In this document: piece by piece, positions 11,865 to 22,231 of the stretch
Layout: each line of letters starts with the position of its first letter
Position numbering within the stretch: position 1 is the first letter of the stretch
Source of the DNA: Liopterus haemorrhoidalis
Lineage: Eukaryota > Arthropoda > Insecta > Coleoptera > Dytiscidae
Length of the DNA: 64,000 nt
Assembly (NCBI GenBank): GCA_963971575.1
Contig: OZ020611.1
Coordinates: 224,184,260 to 224,248,259, forward strand
Reading direction: 5' to 3'
Made by a program: the position numbers and the translations under genes
The notes under the pieces: generated by a model
Seen by the model: only the letters and a program-made list of their open reading frames with translations
The model's database searches: none
Told to the model about the DNA's origin: nothing

Positions 11865-12060
11865 TGGATGTGAAACCATCGATCCTTTTTCGTATCGCAG
11901 CCAATATTGAAAGTTTTTCATCGACCTGAATAGATGATATTCCGGTCGGTTCGGATAGATGTCGCATGCTGAAATCTTCACAACCCATTCTCACTAGATG
12001 TGCAGAGACTTTTTTTTCCATAGATGTTTGATTTTTACCGTTTATGTTGTTAGTAGTTTG
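11865..12060 (-). pseudogene. mariner transposase C-terminal scrap
   Basis: The minus-strand frame near 11980-11870 reads PNRPEYHLFRSMKNFQ, the same pattern as the PSDYHLFRSM box that holds the third catalytic acid of DD34D mariner transposases. In this copy the acid position reads Glu (PEYHLF). The preceding frames (to about 12060) are shifted. No terminal repeats are seen, so it is a fragment. Confidence 0.55.
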
Positions 12061-12181
12061 GCATTTACATATGAATCGTGATTTTAGAAATGTACACAAT
12101 CAATTTTTCGTTGCAGGGAACAATTTTTTTCTTACGTTGCCTTGAAATGAAATGGCACTAATGTGTTCAAAAGTTTATGTA
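12061..12181. other. spacer
   Basis: No feature apart from the left target duplication of the next hAT, which begins at 12182. Confidence 0.4.
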
Positions 12182-12189
12182 GTACCCAC

Positions 12190-13456
12190 CAGCGGCGGTG
12201 AAAGGCAGGGGTGACAGAGGCACAGGCCCAGGGCGCCAAAACAAACGCTTAGATATACATATTCTGAAGTGGGTTTTACACGATTCAATTAATTGAAAAA
12301 GTTGACATTCAATTAATGGATGTGTGTAAAGTGTACAAATTTCGTCAATTAATTGACAAAAAAAATTGATCAATTTATTTTGAAAATAGAACAAGTTCTA
12401 TTTTTCATCAATTTTTTCGGGAATTCTAGGTATATTTTTATCTGTTAAGATATTGCCAACTGTTTAGTTAAAGAATAACCTCCAAATATATATTTTGTGT
12501 TTCGTTTTCAAATTTGACATAACCTCTAACGTTCTAATTTACCATCATCTAGGTTATTTCTTTTGTTTTTGTTTACAACTAGTAACTTTGTGAAGATTTT
12601 TTCAACATAATTTTACGGTTGGTAATGTAAAAATTTTCAAAAAAATTGATAAATAAATTGATGTGTGTAAAGTGGTGCTTTTGTTTCCAAGGTTACCAAT
12701 ACATTTTTCAATTAATTGACAAAAAACTTGATGAATTTGTTGATCAATTAATTGAACTGTGTAAAACCAACTTAAGTTTTTTTAAATTTTTATTTAGATA
12801 AAAAATGTGAATTTTCAGTCTCGTACATATTAAATACAAAATTTAATTTAAAGATGTACACATTTATTCATTATATAATAGTATTCAGTCTTTTTTTGAT
12901 CTTCTGCAAAATATATAAAGCATCAAATATGCATATATTTGTATATAAGTAACAAAAAGAGTTTATTTTTCAATCTGCAGACTTGTTTGAAGACGGTGTT
13001 TCGAGATAGTTTTTTAAATAATTTAACGTAGAAAATGATTGTTCAGCAGTACGTTGTTTACTGGTAATGTTACTAATATTTTTAACAGCTTTCATAGAAA
13101 TATATTTGATCAACAAATAGCTTTGATTAATTTAAAAAGAAATACATCACGGTTCGTATTTAGAGGTCAAAATAGGATATGAAAATAGTTTGCTTCTCGA
13201 AAAGTTCGTATTTCTAGAGGTTTGTAAGTTGAGGTACCACTGTATCAGTAAATTTACTTAGCTATATTTAGTATTAGGTTAAAATGTAAAAATATTTAAA
13301 TTACAACCATCTAAATCAAAATATGTTTAAAATAAGATTGCGAGCACCGAAGTGGGGGGGGGGGATGGACTTTTCGGTACGTCACTGCATATTCTAACAA
13401 AAGGGCGCAGTTTGTCGGTTTTGCCCCGGGCGCCAAAACAGCTAGCGCCGGCTCTG
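12190..13456 (-). mobile_element. internally deleted hAT transposon
   Basis: Flanked by a perfect 8-bp duplication GTACCCAC (12182-12189 and 13457-13464). Ends are CAGCGGCGGTGAAAGG and, at the right, GCTAGCGCCGGCTCTG, with GGGCGCCAAAAC close to each end. A minus-strand scrap at about 13085-12965 reads QRTAEQSFSTLNYLKNYL, matching the hAT C-terminal dimerisation motif (A-E-R/Q-S-F-S-L-K-L-K-Y-L pattern). Most of the transposase, including the catalytic core, is absent, and a separate MITE sits near its left end. Confidence 0.8.
12269..12771. mobile_element. MITE nested in the hAT, rich in TCAATTAATTGA
   Basis: Inverted ends GTGGGTTTTACACGATTCAA and GAACTGTGTAAAACCAAC (reverse GTTGGTTTTACACAGTTC). 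At least four copies of CAATTAATTG or close variants lie near the two ends, some inside the longer palindrome TCAATTAATTGA. Target duplication is not clear. It has no ORF. Confidence 0.6.
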
Positions 13457-13464
13457 GTACCCAC

Positions 13465-13668
13465 TTTTGGATCTGGTGCTTGATCAATTACCAACTGTTT
13501 TTCGAGTTCCTCTTGTGTCTGTGACTGATTTCCTTTCAATAATATTTGGTCCTGCAATATACCAGAGCGGTAACCCAGAGCTTGGTTGGTTACTGACATC
13601 AATATTACTAAATTTAAAACGTCAAAACTAATATTTGTGAACCAACATTTGTAACTTTTGTGAGACAT
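13465..13668 (-). other. candidate host exon, unrecognised protein
   Basis: The minus-strand ORF from ATG at 13668 reads about 68 residues (begins MSHKSYKCWFTNIS, ends with EELEKQLVIDQAPDPK) before entering the hAT at its target duplication. The non-TE part has balanced composition, unlike surrounding shadow ORFs. AAAA/GTGGGT at the hAT junction could be a splice donor. A hydrophobic stretch (FDVLNLVILMSV) lies near residues 15-26. I do not recognise a family, and no upstream promoter or clear downstream exon is proven. It could also be part of an unrecognised transposon. Confidence 0.25.
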
Positions 13669-13669
13669 A

Positions 13670-14213
13670 CTTTCACCAAGAACAGAGCAAACTATAATTC
13701 ATAAACTTAAGTGGCGTTTTTGCCTTGTTGGAATTCGTACCGAATGCATTGTCGAATATATAGCTTTTCGTCACTCATTGTGTTATACTGTTCATTATTA
13801 AACAACCAACGCAATAAAATGAGAACTTTGAATTTTAAACATCACGGTTACGTAAACAAAGACTAGTGAAAAATAATTTTAAAAATGTTGCTCTTATTGT
13901 GTTGAAATTAATGAAAATTTACAGAAATAATGAATTCTAATTCACAAATAAAATGTGTATGTTTTTTTTTTTTATAAGCAGGATATTTGAAAATACATAA
14001 TTTCATAATAATTATCGTCAATTCTATAATATGCAAATAGAAAATAACTGGAAACTATTTAATTTTTTTTTGCATAACATGCAGTCTTAATCATCATTAT
14101 GAAAATAACGTCACTACTCTTATCTAATACCGCGTTTAGATGCCGATTCTTTGTCTGCACCTTTGCATATGGCTTTCTTATCTTTTTGCAGTTTTACGTT
14201 CGTTAAGTTTATC
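13670..14213. other. no gene seen
   Basis: AT-rich. It may include 5' flanking sequence of the candidate exon, but no core promoter could be assigned. Confidence 0.4.
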
Positions 14214-14221
14214 GTCTATTG

Positions 14222-14622
14222 CAGTGTTTCCCAATCGCCAGTCCTCGGACATTTTTTACCGGTCCACAGAATTATTTTTATGTGCAAGTTTATAAAACAA
14301 ATAAATGTTATTTATAAAATACAATAATAATTACTTTCCACAATAAACGACATATTTTATTTTTATTTAGGGCCGAGATATCCACCTCGCAATAAATTTA
14401 TTCAATTAAAAAAATGTCATTTTACTATACAGCTATGCGGATTTTCATCTATTAATTGCTTGAGTAATAATTTGTTTCTTTTTTCACTAATTATATATGA
14501 TTTTTTATTTGTTGTTTTTTTTTTGTGTTTGTAATCAGTGCAATAAAAAATATAAAACTTTTGCTATACACATTATTTTCTAAACTTGCCGGTCCGCAAT
14601 GAAAAAAGGTTGGGAAACGCTG
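14222..14622. mobile_element. hAT MITE, 401 bp
   Basis: Ends CAGTGTTTCCCAATCGCC and GGTTGGGAAACGCTG are inverted copies. The flanks GTCTATTG (14214-14221) and GACTATTG (14623-14630) are an 8-bp duplication with one mismatch. CAGNGNTTCCCAA ends are characteristic of hAT elements. No ORF. Confidence 0.75.
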
Positions 14623-14664
14623 GACTATTGCCTTCTGGTGTGTTGCAAAAAATGCGATGTCTAG

Positions 14665-14877
14665 ACGAGTATTTCTCAACCGCTGGTCTGTGGCACAATC
14701 TTATCGGTTCGCGAAAACTTCAAAAATATGTAGCTAATAATATTTTTTGTTAAACAATTTACGGCTAGTCTATAGGTAAAGACCATAAACATACCTAGTT
14801 TTACCATGAATACTGTCACAAAGTTTTCAATGAAATTCCACAAGGGGCCTTAAGATATTTGAATTTTTTTTAGTATA
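14665..14877. mobile_element. partial hAT-like left end
   Basis: GTATTTCTCAACCGCTGGTC at about 14668 followed by TGTGGCAC and CGGTTCGCG resembles the common hAT start CAGTGTTTCTCAACCGCTGG. No right end was found before the next element, so it is probably truncated. Confidence 0.35.
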
Positions 14878-15179
14878 CAGGGTGTTTGTTTGAAACAGGG
14901 CACCCCGAAAATCTCCTTTATTTGTAAAGATACAACAAATCTTCAGAACAAAAGTTAAACTAGACAAAAAGGCCCATCTAAAGGTTACTATAAGAATTCT
15001 GAGGCACTTCCGGTTTCACCGGAAATGATGTCAACTTTTGATCTAGCATAGGGAATCGATAATTTAAATTTTTTTCCTAAAAGTACATTAAATTAGCTTT
15101 ACAATGACACCAAAAAGTAATATTTTATGTTAACCATTTCAAAATGGCGACCATTTATTTACAAAATAATCATCAACAT

Positions 15180-15379
15180 ATATATAAAATATTTTATTGC
15201 CAGGCAATTTAAGTACAAATTTAAAAAAATAAAATTACATAGTGGTTATACATATGCCTAATTGTATTTCTATGTATTCAAGTATAAATATTTTATTATT
15301 TTTTAACAATAGTGTTTAATACTATGTTGCCACACACAATTAGTTACGCCGGGAAAAAGGGCAAAACCCAGCACTTTGT
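15180..15379 (-). mobile_element. 5'-truncated LINE insertion, 200 bp
   Basis: Flanked by an 11-bp duplication ATCATCAACAT (15169-15179 and 15380-15390), and absent from the matching right arm. On the minus strand it ends in an A/T-rich tail (GGCAATAAAATATTTTATAT). Variable-length target duplication plus a tail fit target-primed reverse transcription of a LINE. Confidence 0.65.
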
Positions 15380-15537
15380 ATCATCAACATAAGTTTTACA
15401 AAGTTGAACGTAGCAAGCTTTGAAAACAATAAAAAAGAAACGAAATATCTCTAAAATAAACTGTTATAACTAGTTATTATATGAAATAACATGAAATAAT
15501 TTAAATTTTAATTTTTCAATTAAATGTTCACACGCCA

Positions 15538-15756
15538 TTGGATTTTTTCGTTTGGGGGTATTTAAAATATAGAGTGTATCGGACAACACTAACGACGATA
15601 GAAGATTTAGAAGAAAGGGTTAGAAATGCATTCCGGGATATCCAAGAGTGTACTCTTATAAGGGCGATGGAAGAGTTTTTATTAAGAATGAGAAAATGTG
15701 TGGACAATAATGGTGGTTTGATCGAACATTTGTTTTTTTTTTTTTTTTTTTTGTAA
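15538..15756 (+). pseudogene. mariner-like transposase C-terminal fragment
   Basis: The ORF begins just inside a DFFVWGYLKYRVYRT motif, the conserved block that follows the third catalytic acid in insect mariner-like transposases (usual pattern PLDFFLWGYLK). It then runs through a DLEERVRNAF...RKCVDNNGG...IEH tail, which is the normal C-terminus of the family. About 60 residues of an expected 340-350 remain, so the element cannot encode its own transposase. A T run follows. The frame is open, which suggests a fairly recent loss. Confidence 0.75.
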
Positions 15757-16389
15757 AGTAATTGTAAAAAGTAATAGTTTTTTTTTTTTCTAAATAGTCA
15801 AATAGTTTATTTTAGAGATATTTTGTTTCTTTTTTTATTGTTTTCAAAGCTTACTACGTTCAACATTGTAAAACTTATGTTGATTATTATTTTGTAAATA
15901 AATGGTCGCCATTTTGTAATGGTTAACATAAAAATATGATTTTTTGGTGTCATTGTAAAGCTAATTTAATGTACTTTTAGGAAAAAAATATAAAATTATC
16001 GATTCCCTATGCTAGATTAAAAGTTGACATCATTTCCGGTGAAACCGAAAGTGCCTTAGAATTCTTATAGTAACCTTTAGAGGGGCCTGTTTGTCTAGTT
16101 TAACTATTGTTCTGAAGATTTTTTGTATCTTTACAAATAAAGCAGATTTTCGGGGAGCCCCGTTTCAAACAAACACCCTGTATACAAATATATTTTAAAC
16201 TAGCTGGGGTATACGTACTTCGTATAGTTTTTGTAACAGGATTGTTGACATACAAAATCGTTTTTTTTTGTTGCGGATATTGTCTTATAATTATCTGAAA
16301 CGTGTAGAAACCGAATATGAAGCCGAAAAAATAAAATAAAACAAGTATAGCCCCCAATTTTATTATTATAGATAAGAAACACCAATTAG

Positions 16390-16786
16390 TTTTCCAAGTT
16401 ACCACCTCTAACCTTTACTCAGCTCTTAAATATGCGGCCACTCATCAATAGAATTATGACGCCTTTCTACTGGAAAACTCTGCTACCTTCATCATGGTGT
16501 GCTTCAGACTATCGATATTAGGGTGACACTGTTTAAAGAACACGTCCTGAAGCTCGGACCACCATTTTGAGTACAGGGGGTATATGTTAAGGTTGCTAGA
16601 TCAGACTATCTGGCTCATCAGATGGACAAATGAAGTCCAGTACATTGTTTTCAAACCACTGCTGCGTAGTCTTCAACTTACGGGCTGGCACTGAATCTTG
16701 CTGGAAGCTCCAGCGGTGACTAGCGAAGGTATTGTTCAGTTATTTAATCCTGGTGAGTGATTGACTTTGGCCGATGTTTTTATCTT
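16390..16786 (-). pseudogene. mariner-like transposase relic, C-terminal half (split by HINE B)
   Basis: The minus strand at about 16750-16600 reads LNNTFASHRWSFQQDSVPAR followed by KTTQQWFENNVLDFI. This is the second catalytic Asp block (QQDSAPAH pattern) of an insect mariner-like family. Beyond this the frame decays. The matching N-terminal half resumes at 17773 on the far side of HINE B, so the HINE inserted into an older transposon. Confidence 0.6.
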
Positions 16787-16835
16787 TTTTAGGGTTTTGT
16801 AGGTATGACCAAAAAACCCTTATACCGTCATTTTG

Positions 16836-16837
16836 TC

Positions 16838-16926
<89 letters not shown>
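16836..16926 (+). repeat. (GTCT)n microsatellite of HINE B
   Basis: About 22 tetramers, one as GTTT. The equivalent tract is about 50 bp in copies C and D. Confidence 0.9.
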
Positions 16927-16927
<1 letters not shown>

Positions 16928-17403
16928 TCGGTAAAAATTGTAGCCAAACGGCTAAACCTAGAGAGTTGAAATTTGGCATGCTTATACAACTCTTTGACCC
17001 GCACATAGGAAAAATACTAAAACATCTAAAAAACATACCTCCCTAAAAATATAAACAAATATGTGCTCATCGAAAACAAAAATATTTTTTTTAAATTCTG
17101 AGTAGGGTATCAAATGAAAGCCCTTAGTACGTGGATTAACGATCATATTTTTATTTTTGCAAAATAAATTATTTTGATGCGATTTTTGCCAAAAATGTGC
17201 AAAAAAAATTTTATCCCACACCCTGTAGCCCAGATGGTTTAAACTAAAAATCTAAAAAAATTCTAAGTAATGTATATTGGTGTGAACCGAAACAGTACAA
17301 CAGGAATTTTTGACCAGATTATGTTTTTGGAAAATAACGCATTTTTTGTGGTTTTTGGTTCACAAAGTACAAAAGTTATACCAATGTAAGACACTCACAT
17401 GCA

Positions 17404-17482
17404 TGGCGTGCGATGGCTACATGCGTTAGAGCACTCTTAAACTGTCTGGAAAACGAAGGGTTTCGAGTTCGAGTACGGAGTG
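17404..17482 (+). other. tRNA-like segment of HINE B
   Basis: Box A-like TGGCTACATGCGTT at 17414-17427 and box B-like GAGTTCGAGTA at 17465-17475, with an extra arm-like stretch TCTGGAAAACGAAGGG between them, as in class II (Leu/Ser) tRNAs. It shares this arm with copy C but not with A or D. Confidence 0.55.
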
Positions 17483-17772
17483 AATTTTATTTTTTCTGTT
17501 TTTTTTTTTGCATTTTTATTCTGTTGAAATTATTTTGTCAAAATTCTAGTTATATTTTGACAAATGTTGTATTTAATTTTTATGAACGTAAATTTAATAA
17601 CCAGTCTTATTATATGATTAACAGACGATAAATTATTTTAAAAATATCGTTCATTTTGCCGTGATTACTACTAAGTAAAATTTGTCCTACACACTCAGCA
17701 TACCGCCTTCACTTATTATATACCTGCGAAACCCTGAAATGTGTGAATATTCACACTTCACATCAATTTTTT

Positions 17773-18180
17773 CGTAACAAGGAAGCTTAGTGATACCATC
17801 ATTGTTCACGCAAAACCATACCTGAACCTCGGTAATGGATCCTCTGGATCCTCGGCGCTTTTTCACTAGTTTCTCGTGAACTTGTAGCATACACTCTGTC
17901 GTTCTGACGATTAAAGTTCTCAATATTTAAAATTCTTTAACATCAGTGAAAATCATTTTCCTATGCCCGTTTTCCGCATAAAGATTAAATAACCGCTTTG
18001 CCTTGGTCATCTTCTGATATCTATACCACTTTGGTAAGTTGATACCCCTAGATTACTTTTAAGCATCCGGAACCGTGAAAACCGTGTCTCCAGACACGGT
18101 CCATCATCCACAACCCTAGAAGAACAATATTTTGGTTTTAATTTTAACAGTGCCAAAACCGATCTTAGATTCGCAAACAG
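17773..18180 (-). pseudogene. mariner-like transposase relic, N-terminal half
   Basis: The minus-strand frames read KMIFTDVKEF (the FTDEK block around the first catalytic Asp, here followed by Val), then NRQNDRVYATSSRETSEKAP, then VWFCVNNDGITKL. This order is that of insect mariner-like transposases of the QQDSAPAH type. At least two frameshifts separate the blocks. With 16390-16786 it makes one dead gene interrupted by HINE B. Confidence 0.55.
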
Positions 18181-18739
18181 CATTTTTTTTTTTTTTTTTT
18201 TCAAATTTTTTTAAATATTTCTGAACTCTCTTTGTTTACTACAACCTACTGCTAAAAACAGCTGACACCATGAACGATCTAAACTCAAATTTGCATAAAC
18301 ATGTAACAAACGTAACAATAAAAGAAAATATTAGTTTTGTCGTTGTTCGTTCAACGGAAAATGTTCGAACTAACCCGACTGCAGGATGACAGTTTATTTT
18401 TGGCTTAAAGTAAATTTAGCTATAAGCTTACATTTTTGTTTAAAACTAATTGACATGTGACAACTGCTGGTAAAGAATCAATAATACATTCTGACAGGGG
18501 TTATTTCTGCGTGGAGACGATATAAATTGACCAGAGGCGGACAGAAAACCTTTTCGCCCTAGGGAGTGGAATATTAATATAATAATGGGCCTTTTCAAGA
18601 GTAAATCAGGGTCCACAAATACGTATATATTTACAAACGAAAAAATCAATCAAATTTTTATTTTACGTTTAAATGTTATAGAAATAAAATGTTCCTTTCG
18701 GTTTAATAAAGGCGGTTTTAATTGTATCCCGAAAAAATA
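18181..18739. other. no gene seen
   Basis: Starts with a T run at 18182-18201. It may hold more of the mariner relic's 5' part, but no motif could be assigned. Confidence 0.4.
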
Positions 18740-19039
18740 AAAAAATTGATGTGAAGTGTGAATATTCACACATTTCAGGGTTTCGCAGGTATATAATAAG
18801 TGAAGGCGGTATGCTGAGTGTGTAGGACAAATTTTACTTTATAGTAATCACGGCAAAATGAACGATATTTTTAAAATAATTTATCGTCTGTTAATCATAT
18901 AATAAGACTGGTTATTAAATTTACGCTCTTAAAAATTAAATACAACATTTGTCAAAATATAACTAGAATTTTGACAAAATAATTTCAACATAATAAAAAT
19001 GCAAAAAAAAAAAAAAACAGAAAAATAAAACTCACTCCG

Positions 19040-20470
19040 TCCGTACTCGAACTCGTAACCCTTCGTTTTCCAGAGAATTTTAGCTTCCGACACCAGCGCA
19101 CTACAGTGACTGTATAAAGACAGTGTGGCCATATGAACTGTAGCCGCCATGTTTATTCCAGATTTGTATTGGGTTATATGGAATAAATGTAAATATATCC
19201 TAATATATTATAATATTTCTTAAATTTTTAATAGTTTTACGTATTTATGTTTATATATATTTGAATATCAATTTATTGTTAAGAAAAAACATGTATATGA
19301 TGCAACATTTATTAAGATAAATATTAAAATTGCCTACCGATGAAGGTATTTTTTTGAAATGATTGTAACATAAAAAGAAAACAAATGAAAAAATTCTTAA
19401 AAAAGGACATGAAAGGAAATAAAAGAGATATGTTTTTATTATTTTATTTGAGGACCTATAAAAACTAAAACATTTTTTTTTTAAAACGGGAGTTACATTT
19501 TAATTTGAATATTTTAAATTTAAGAAAACAAGTTCAAACAGGACATTAGAATTAGAATAAAAAGATAGGGAAAAAATGATGATAAGGTTTTATAAAAATT
19601 AGAGAACCCAACATTTCTCTAATTTTTGGGAAAACACATGTTTATATATATATAAAAAAAAGGATATTTTCATATTAAAAAAGAATAAGCAGAACATGTT
19701 ATATACCCTGAGTTCAAAAAGAAATTACATAAGAGTTGGCTATGGAAAAATAAAATAATGTATACTACAAGCTTTATGTAACAATAAATAACTTATGACA
19801 ACAAGAGCGATTTAATTAATTCAGACAGTAAAATTAATTCTAAAGCTTTCTGTTGACATTACTTTTATTTTCCATAGCCAACCCTTATGCAATTTCTTTT
19901 TGAACTGATGGTATAAATGATATATTAATAAAGAAAACTGATGTATATATTATCAATTATGCATTTATTCAACTAAAAGTATGGTCAGGTGAAAAATAAA
20001 ATGAAATCAGCATGGAATAACATTAAAATGAATGAAAGTAAATACTTCTTATAATTGTGAAGCCATCCATTGATTTACTGGCATAATGTTTTTTTATGTT
20101 CATTTAGCCTCTTTTTCCCAGCAATTTTAAACCTAAACATAACAAAACTTTTCATTATTTTTAATTTTAATTTGTGACAATTTAAAATATGTGCACAGTT
20201 TACATTATCTACATTACTCATTACTCATCACAAACACAACAATATTCACTATTAAACGTCTAAATATACGTATATTATTTGAAAATATCACTTAAATCTG
20301 TTGAAACACAAGCTAAACACATGTAAACCATATATAATCTGTAACAAAGTTGGAAGAAATATGGCGGACTTCAGCTCGACCAATAGAAAATGAGACCATC
20401 GTATGGCCACACTGTCTTTATACAGTCACTGTACAGCGCACTAACGCGTTGCGCCATCGGACGCTTAGCG
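19040..20470 (-). other. tRNA-like segment of HINE C, split by MITE
   Basis: Box A-like TGGCGCAACGCGTT (plus 20443-20456) and box B-like GAGTTCGAGTA (plus 19045-19055) are now separated by the MITE at 19104-20431. Joining the flanks across one TA gives tRNA-like spacing with the same TCTGGAAAACGAAGGG-type arm seen in copy B. Confidence 0.5.
19104..20431. mobile_element. TA-flanked MITE of Tc1/mariner type, copy 2 (inverted)
   Basis: 1328 bp, near-identical over its length to 1227-2558 read on the other strand, with the same 30-bp inverted ends and TA flanks (19102-19103, 20432-20433). It contains the inner MITE at 19711-19906. Confidence 0.8.
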
Positions 20471-20942
20471 TATCAGTGTCTTCCATTGGTATAACTTTTG
20501 TACTTTGTGAACCAAAAACTACAAAAAATGCGTTATTTTCCGAAAACATAATCTGATCAAAAATTCCTGTTGTACTATTTCGGTTTACACCAATATACAT
20601 TACTTGGAATTTTTTTAGATTTTTAGTTTAAACCATCTGGGCTACAGGGTGTGGGACAAAAATTTTTTTGCACAATTTTGGCAAAAATCGCATCAAAATA
20701 ATTTATTTTGCAAAAATAAAAATTTGATCGTTAATCCACGCACTAAGGGCTTTCATTTGATACCCTACTCAGAATTAAAAAAAAATATTTTTGTTTTCGA
20801 TGAGCACATGTTTGTTTATATTTTTAGGGGGGTATGTTTTTTAGATGTTTTAGTATTTTTCTTATGTGCGGGTCAAAGAGTTGTATAAACATGCCAAATT
20901 TCAACTCTCTAGGTTTAGCCGTTTGGCTACAATTTTAACCGA

Positions 20943-20996
<54 letters not shown>
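20943..20996 (-). repeat. (CAGA)n microsatellite of HINE C
   Basis: About 13 perfect tetramers. It is the reverse complement of the GTCT tract of the other copies. Confidence 0.9.
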
Positions 20997-21048
20997 GACA
21001 AAATGACGGTATAAGGGTTTTTTGGTCATACCTACAAAACCCTAAAAA

Positions 21049-22130
21049 GGTAAACAAATATGTGTTAAATAATTTTTACTTTGGATTTTACTTTTAATTG
21101 GGGTGGGGATATCAAATGATACCTCTTAATGCCAGGATAAGCAAACAAATTTTTATTTTAAAAATAATCTAATTTATTAATGGGATTTTCGCCAACAATG
21201 TTTCAAAAAGCTTTTGTCTCCCACCCTATATAAACCCTATCACATAAAAATCTGAAAAAGAAAATATTAGCAATGTACATGTAGTGTTTCTTCTCGAGAA
21301 TTCTTTCTCGAGAATTTCTCGAGAAAAAGTTATAATTCTCATTTTTCATTTCTCGAGAAATGTTAAGTTTTTTTCTTGAGAAATGTAAATTTTTCTCGAC
21401 GCCACGTTAAAGGCAATGTGCTTTTAATAAACTATTTCAAAAAAATAAAATGTTTAGTGAGTCACTGATTATAATTTAATTTTGATAAAATTTGTATTAT
21501 GTCTCCCGCAACGCAACTGTGGCAATAGATAAGAAGCGATTTATAATATTTAGCTAATTATCATTTATTGTTAAAATATTTTATTTTGTTTTAGTGTATT
21601 TATTATAATCAATTACTTATCATTCTTTGTTCAGTTTATAAGTTAAATAAAATAATTATTACTATTATTATTAATTTCTTAATTTTTTGAAAATTTCTCT
21701 ATACATATGTATTGTCAATTAATATGCAATTACGTGCCGTTTTCGTTATCATTTTTAAAGCCCCGTTATCCATTTGTTCTAATGTAATTTAAATGAATAC
21801 TTTATCGAAAATATCGATTTTTTTTGTGACGTTAAAAAAATCATATTGAAAAAAAAAAAAATTAACAAAAGTTTATCTATCAGTATTATATTCGCATTAC
21901 GGAATGAAAGGAGTTTTTTTTTGTTTGTTTTTTATTCTAACGCGATTTTAGAAAAAAATGTGCAAAAAAACCTTTTGTTCCGCACGTTATGATCCAGAGG
22001 AGTTAAACTAAAATTTAAAAAAAATCTGAGTAATGCACATTAATGTGAACCAGAATAGTACCACAGGAATTTTCGATCTGATAATTATTACGAAAGTTAT
22101 CGATTTTTTTGCAACATTGTGCTTACTATA
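21049..22130. mobile_element. degenerate HINE-related fragments around a TTCTCGAGAA cluster
   Basis: 21060-21285 repeats the HINE body in diverged form (TCAAATGATACC, TTTTGTCTCCCACCCTATAT). 21900-22110 is another diverged part (GTGCAAAAAAACC, TGTGAACCAGAATAGTACCA). Between them, 21290-21405 holds five or six copies of the palindrome TTCTCGAGAA or close variants, probably the end of another transposon whose partner is not visible. Confidence 0.4.
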
Positions 22131-22207
22131 TTTATCTAATTGACTGAAGAACTAAGATAGCTATAGCTGGGTCTTGATGCGAGCACATCTCAAGTACGGT
22201 TGTAAGT
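22131..22207. other. short spacer
   Basis: No feature recognised. Confidence 0.35.
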
Positions 22208-22231
22208 CTATAGGGCAGTGGTGCTCATAAG

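Larger units (their letters stand above)
14878..16180. mobile_element. foldback Tc1/mariner-type element with about 400-bp arms
   Basis: Begins CAGGGTGTTTGTTTGAAACA and ends with the inverse. TA flanks lie at 14876-14877 and 16181-16182. Arms are about 390-400 bp and near-identical (14878-15455 without an insertion, against 15780-16180). They share CATTTCCGGTGAAACCG and AATCGATAATTT-type blocks. Between them is a transposase C-terminal scrap. The left arm is interrupted by a 200-bp LINE insertion. A half copy lies at 4345-4867. Confidence 0.8.
16787..17772 (+). mobile_element. HINE copy B (complete)
   Basis: Starts AGGGTTTTGTAGGTATGACC after a T run, followed by a (GTCT)n tract of about 90 bp, the conserved body (TGTAGCCAAACGGCTAAACC, ACACCCTGTAGCCCAGATGG), a tRNA-like segment, and the 3' end TATACCTGCGAAACCCTG plus palindrome TGTGTGAATATTCACAC. 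It is non-coding: the ORFs seen here follow the GTCT repeat on both strands. It splits the mariner-like relic (see 16390 and 17773), giving its integration site within a T-rich stretch. Confidence 0.7.
18740..21048 (-). mobile_element. HINE copy C, interrupted by the 1.3-kb MITE
   Basis: Same element as B on the opposite strand: the 3' palindrome is at 18745-18785, the (CAGA)n tract at 20943-20996, and the start ends ACCTACAAAACCCT at 21030-21044. Without the MITE it is about 980 bp, as B. B and C lie tail to tail around the 0.97-kb segment 17773-18739. The MITE entered at a TA within the tRNA-like segment. Confidence 0.7.

Noticed and set aside
11719..12099. Single 126-aa gene on the minus strand
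   Set aside because: Its centre overlaps a mariner PEYHLFRSM reading in another frame, and its C-terminal part crosses a polypyrimidine tract with a splice acceptor. The continuous ORF is accidental.
16740..17046. Gln/Thr/Asp-rich and Cys/Val/Leu/Ser-rich ORFs on opposite strands
   Set aside because: They are translations of the (GTCT)n microsatellite.
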